8,706 bases of DNA from an uncultured Caldilineales bacterium (GTDB lineage Bacteria; Chloroflexota; Anaerolineae; JAAEKA01), in the NCBI GenBank assembly GCA_937907455.1, contig CALESQ010000033.1:1-8706 (forward strand), given 5' to 3'. Both the position numbers and the translations under genes were made by a program. Shown one piece after another: positions 6,069-8,706 of the stretch. Under the pieces are notes generated by a model. It made no database searches. It worked only from the letters and a program-made list of their open reading frames with translations, and was not told the DNA's origin. The number at the start of each line of letters is the position of its first letter. Position 1 is the stretch's first letter.

Positions 6069-7549
6069 GCGCTGCATCGCGCGTTGTGGTGATCGGCGCG
6101 GGCCTTGGCGGTCTCAGCGCGGCCGCGGCCCTGGCCAAAGCCGGCAGCGATGTCACCGTGCTGGAGGCACATGTGGATGCGGGCGGCTGCGCCAGCACCT
6201 TCCTGCATCAAGGCTATCGCTTTGATGCCGGTGCTACACTGGCAGGTGGCTTTTATGCAGGCGGGCCGATGGCGCTGGTGGCTGAGGCTGCGGGCATTGC
6301 CGCATGGCCCGTGCAGCCGACAGAAGCAGCCATCAGCGTGCACTTGCCTGGTCACGCACCCGTCGTGCGCCGCGGCGATGCCCTGCGCTGGAGCGAGCAC
6401 GAACGCGCCTTTGGGTCGCGCAGCCATCATTTCTGGCAATGGCAGGAGCGCACCGCTGGGGCGCTATGGGCGCTGGCTCTGCGCAATCCGCCGTGGCCGC
6501 CGCAGTCCTGGCGTCAAACCACCGCGCTGACTCGCATCGGCCTGGGTTGGCTGCTGGCTGACCCGACGGCGCGGCTGCATCCAACCCTGCTGCTGGATGC
6601 AGCTCGGCCCGCGGCCTGGCATCTGCGCGGCCAGTCCGCGGCACTGCGCCTGTTTGTGGACGGTCAGTTGCTGATCGCCGCGCAGACCACCGCGGCCCAC
6701 GCCAATGCCCTTTATGCCGCGGCTGCGCTGGATTTGCCCCGCCGCGGTGTGGTAGAGGTGCAGGGCGGCATCGGTGCGCTGGCTGATACGTTGGTGACTG
6801 CAATCCGCAGTCACGGTGGCGCAGTGCATTTTCGTCACGAAGTCACCGGCGTGGTTGCCGCGGCCCGCGGTTGGCAGGTACACACCCGCCGCGGCGCAAC
6901 CTTTCACGCCGATGACCTCCTCGTCAACCTGCCACCGTGGAACATCCGCACGCTGCTGGGCGAGGCCGCCCCGGCGACTCTGGTGCGTCGCACTGCGCGC
7001 ATGGTGGATGGCTGGGGTGCATTTGTGCTGTACCTGGGCGCGGACGGCCATGACCTGCCTGCGCGTGGGCCGCTGCATCACCAAATTCTTCAGGCCGAGC
7101 CGCTGGGCGAGGGCAACAGCGTGTTTATCTCACTCAGCCCGGCAGATGATGCCAGCCGCGCCCCCGCGGGCCGGCGCGCGCTCACCCTCAGCACCCATAC
7201 TGCATTGGCACCGTGGTGGCGTTTGTTAGAGGAGGATTCCGCGGCCTACGAGGCGCGAAAGGAAGCCTATACCGAGCGCTTGCTGTGCGCTGCCCAGAGT
7301 GTTTTCCCTGGCCTGCGCGCTGCGGTGAAGCTCGCTATGCCGGGTACGCCAGTGACTTTTGCGCGCTTTACCCGGCGTGAGCGCGGTTGGGTGGGTGGCT
7401 TCCCCCAAACCAGCCTGTTGCGCACCTGGGGGCCGCGTCTCGCCCCGCGGTTATGGATGGTAGGCGACAGCATTTTTCCAGGTCAATCGGTGGCGGCGGT
7501 AGCCCTCGGTGGCCTGCGTGTAGCGAACCACGTGACCGGTAAAGAGTAA
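6065..7549 (+). CDS. FAD-dependent oxidoreductase of the CrtI/CrtD (phytoene desaturase-like) superfamily
   Basis: A 494-aa flavoprotein. The FAD dinucleotide motif VVVIGAGLGGLSAA lies at 7-20, with Glu34 ending the second strand (VTVLEA) to bind the adenosine ribose, then GGCAST (40-45) and YRFDAGATLAGGF (51-63), typical of carotenoid desaturase/isomerase relatives. The C-terminal FAD motif is LWMVGDSIFPGQSVAAVALG (463-482), closest in feel to CrtD and other COG1233 members. These enzymes desaturate, saturate or isomerise carotenoids or related polyprenoids; no specific substrate can be assigned. The start at 6065 forms an ATGA overlap with the SRPBCC stop and begins six residues before the FAD strand. 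A longer frame reaching back to 5888 only re-reads the SRPBCC gene. As last gene of the presumed light-controlled operon, a photoprotective pigment or membrane-lipid role is the best inference. No clear intrinsic terminator follows. Confidence 0.88.
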   Translation: MSAASRVVVIGAGLGGLSAAAALAKAGSDVTVLEAHVDAGGCASTFLHQGYRFDAGATLAGGFYAGGPMALVAEAAGIAAWPVQPTEAAISVHLPGHAPVVRRGDALRWSEHERAFGSRSHHFWQWQERTAGALWALALRNPPWPPQSWRQTTALTRIGLGWLLADPTARLHPTLLLDAARPAAWHLRGQSAALRLFVDGQLLIAAQTTAAHANALYAAAALDLPRRGVVEVQGGIGALADTLVTAIRSHGGAVHFRHEVTGVVAAARGWQVHTRRGATFHADDLLVNLPPWNIRTLLGEAAPATLVRRTARMVDGWGAFVLYLGADGHDLPARGPLHHQILQAEPLGEGNSVFISLSPADDASRAPAGRRALTLSTHTALAPWWRLLEEDSAAYEARKEAYTERLLCAAQSVFPGLRAAVKLAMPGTPVTFARFTRRERGWVGGFPQTSLLRTWGPRLAPRLWMVGDSIFPGQSVAAVALGGLRVANHVTGKE

Positions 7550-7623
7550 CGAGTAAACATCACTTCCCACTTCCTAACTCTCCCTTCTCAATTCCAAAAC
7601 GGGGTGTTCCATCGGTTCGGCAT

Positions 7624-7652
7624 TTGGTGGGAGACGCGGCTGGCGGTACAAT
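7624..7652 (+). promoter_or_regulatory. Possible promoter of ldh
   Basis: TTGGTG (7624-7629) and TACAAT (7647-7652) are 17 bp apart; the -10 is good (5 of 6) but the -35 matches only its TTG. A second A/T-rich box, TATAAG, lies at 7656-7661. The rest of the 151-bp gap (7550-7700) holds no gene and no convincing terminator. A ribosome site AAGGAG (7687-7692) sits eight bases before the ATG at 7701. Confidence 0.4.
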
Positions 7653-7700
7653 ATCTATAAGATTTAAGGTTTATGTGGTGACCCCTAAGGAGTTTGATTT

Positions 7701-8645
7701 ATGAAAGTTGGCATTGTTGGCAGTGGCAATGTGGGGGCAGCGGCGGCTAATGCTATTGTATTGCGCGGCGTGGCGCGCGAGGTGGTGCTGGTAGACATCA
7801 ACACCAAGCGCGCTCAGGCCGAGGCCGAAGATATTCTGCACGCCGTGCCCTTTTCGAACGCGGTGGTGGTGCGCGCCGGTGACTTTGCCGAGCTGGTCGG
7901 CTGCGCAGTGGTGATCATCACCGCGGGCGTGGCGCAGAAGCCGGGCGAAACCCGCCTGGAGCTGCTGAGCCGCAACGCGGCTATCTTTCAGGCTATGGTG
8001 CCGCAGATTGTAGCCCATGCGCCCGAAGCGGTACTGGTGGTAGCTACCAATCCTGTGGACATTATGACCCACCTTGCCGCGCGCTATGCTGTGCCGTTGG
8101 GTGTGCCGCGGTCGCGCGTACTTGGCTCCGGCACCACACTGGATACGGCGCGCTTTCGCTCAATCCTGGGCCGCGCTCTGGACGTGGACCCCGAACACGT
8201 TCACGCCTACGTGCTGGGCGAACATGGCGACTCAGAAGTGCTGGCCTGGTCGCTGGTGACTGTGGGCACTGTGCCGTTGGAGAACTATGCCCGCGCCCGC
8301 GGCATTGAATTGAGCGAAGTCTTGTACGCGCAGGTGGACGATGGCGTGCGCCGCGCCGCCTATCGCATCATCGAGGGCAAAGGTTCAACCTATTACGGCA
8401 TTGGTGCGGCCCTGGCACGCATCACGCAAGCCATTTTGCGTGATCAACGCTCGCTGCTCACGGTGAGTGTGCCGGTGGCCGAGTTGGATGACGTGCGCGA
8501 CATCACTTTTGCCTTGCCCGCCATCATCGGCGGCCAGGGATTGATAGATGTGCTCCCCGCGCCGCTTAATCAGGCCGAGCAAGCCCTGCTCATCGCCAGC
8601 GCGCGCACCCTGCACCAGGCGCTTAACGCGCTTGAAAGCCATTAA
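7701..8645 (+). CDS. ldh: L-lactate dehydrogenase (NAD-dependent)
   Basis: A 314-aa cytoplasmic enzyme interconverting pyruvate/NADH and L-lactate/NAD+. The NAD site GSGNVG is at 7-12, with Asp32 selecting NAD over NADP. The substrate loop AGVAQKPGETR has Gln79 at the position equivalent to Gln102; malate dehydrogenases have Arg there, so lactate is preferred. Arg85 corresponds to Arg109, Asp148 and Arg151 in TLDTAR to Asp168 and Arg171, and His175 in LGEHGDSEV to the catalytic His195. KGSTYYGIG (227-235) is also typical. Length and motifs are complete. The gene has its own leader and ribosome site and appears to be a separate transcription unit. It shows no visible link to the light operon except same-strand order. 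Confidence 0.95.
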   Translation: MKVGIVGSGNVGAAAANAIVLRGVAREVVLVDINTKRAQAEAEDILHAVPFSNAVVVRAGDFAELVGCAVVIITAGVAQKPGETRLELLSRNAAIFQAMVPQIVAHAPEAVLVVATNPVDIMTHLAARYAVPLGVPRSRVLGSGTTLDTARFRSILGRALDVDPEHVHAYVLGEHGDSEVLAWSLVTVGTVPLENYARARGIELSEVLYAQVDDGVRRAAYRIIEGKGSTYYGIGAALARITQAILRDQRSLLTVSVPVAELDDVRDITFALPAIIGGQGLIDVLPAPLNQAEQALLIASARTLHQALNALESH

Positions 8646-8706
8646 CCAGTATCAGTAGTTCACGATTTTGGCAGTTGAGCAGGTAAGGGCAGGGCCATGA
8701 CGACGC
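8646..8706 (+). other. Region downstream of ldh; possible start of a next gene
   Basis: Nothing complete is present. An ATG at 8697, preceded by the purine-rich AAGGGCAGGG, could begin a gene continuing past the window edge, but only three codons are visible. No hairpin followed by a T run is seen after the ldh stop codon. Confidence 0.2.

Noticed and set aside
5490..6439. Minus-strand open frames opposite the SRPBCC and oxidoreductase genes
   Set aside because: They are GC-driven shadows, rich in Arg/His/Gln/Ala, with no ribosome site or family motif.
7701..8645. Malate dehydrogenase instead of lactate dehydrogenase
   Set aside because: The substrate-loop position is Gln (AQKPGETR), characteristic of lactate dehydrogenases; malate dehydrogenases carry Arg there.

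Overview
The window looks like a chromosomal segment of a moderately GC-rich environmental bacterium. A Chloroflexota (Anaerolineae/Caldilinea-like) host is my best guess, from the mix of a Thr/Ala/Pro-linked lipoprotein, a CarH/LitR-type B12 photoreceptor gene and dense palindromic intergenic repeats. No rRNA or other marker gene is present, so this placement is inference only.

Layout from left to right. Bases ~40-512 are a tandem array of a 121-bp unit, about 3.7 copies. Each unit folds into four successive hairpins whose apices all carry TCA. The array lies just beyond the stop codon of a minus-strand gene for a secreted lipoprotein alpha/beta hydrolase (543-2093). Upstream of that, on the same strand and 33 bp away, is an AT-richer class II Fic protein gene (2127-3308). 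It has its own sigma70-like promoter, and an 18-bp perfect palindrome sits in that promoter's spacer. Next, still on the minus strand, is a CarH/LitR-type MerR regulator with a B12-binding domain (3490-4461).

The regulator is transcribed divergently from a tightly coupled plus-strand operon. That operon holds a TIGR01777-type SDR epimerase (4636-5544), a SRPBCC protein (5544-6068, 1-bp overlap) and a CrtI/CrtD-like FAD oxidoreductase (6065-7549, 4-bp overlap). The 174-bp divergent region carries a consensus plus-strand promoter overlapped by GACA-containing direct repeats with 11-bp spacing, the repeat geometry known for CarH operators. The simplest model is that in the dark the B12-bound regulator shuts off the three-gene operon and perhaps itself, and that light releases it. 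The operon would then modify a carotenoid or other isoprenoid/lipid as a photoprotective response.

After a 151-bp gap with a possible promoter comes a stand-alone L-lactate dehydrogenase gene (7701-8645). The last 61 bases hold no complete gene.

The points most worth a second look are the probable light-controlled operon and its operator, the photoreceptor's replacement of the expected upper-face His by Arg, a 10-mer shared between the Fic upstream region and the operon promoter region, and the hairpin array.
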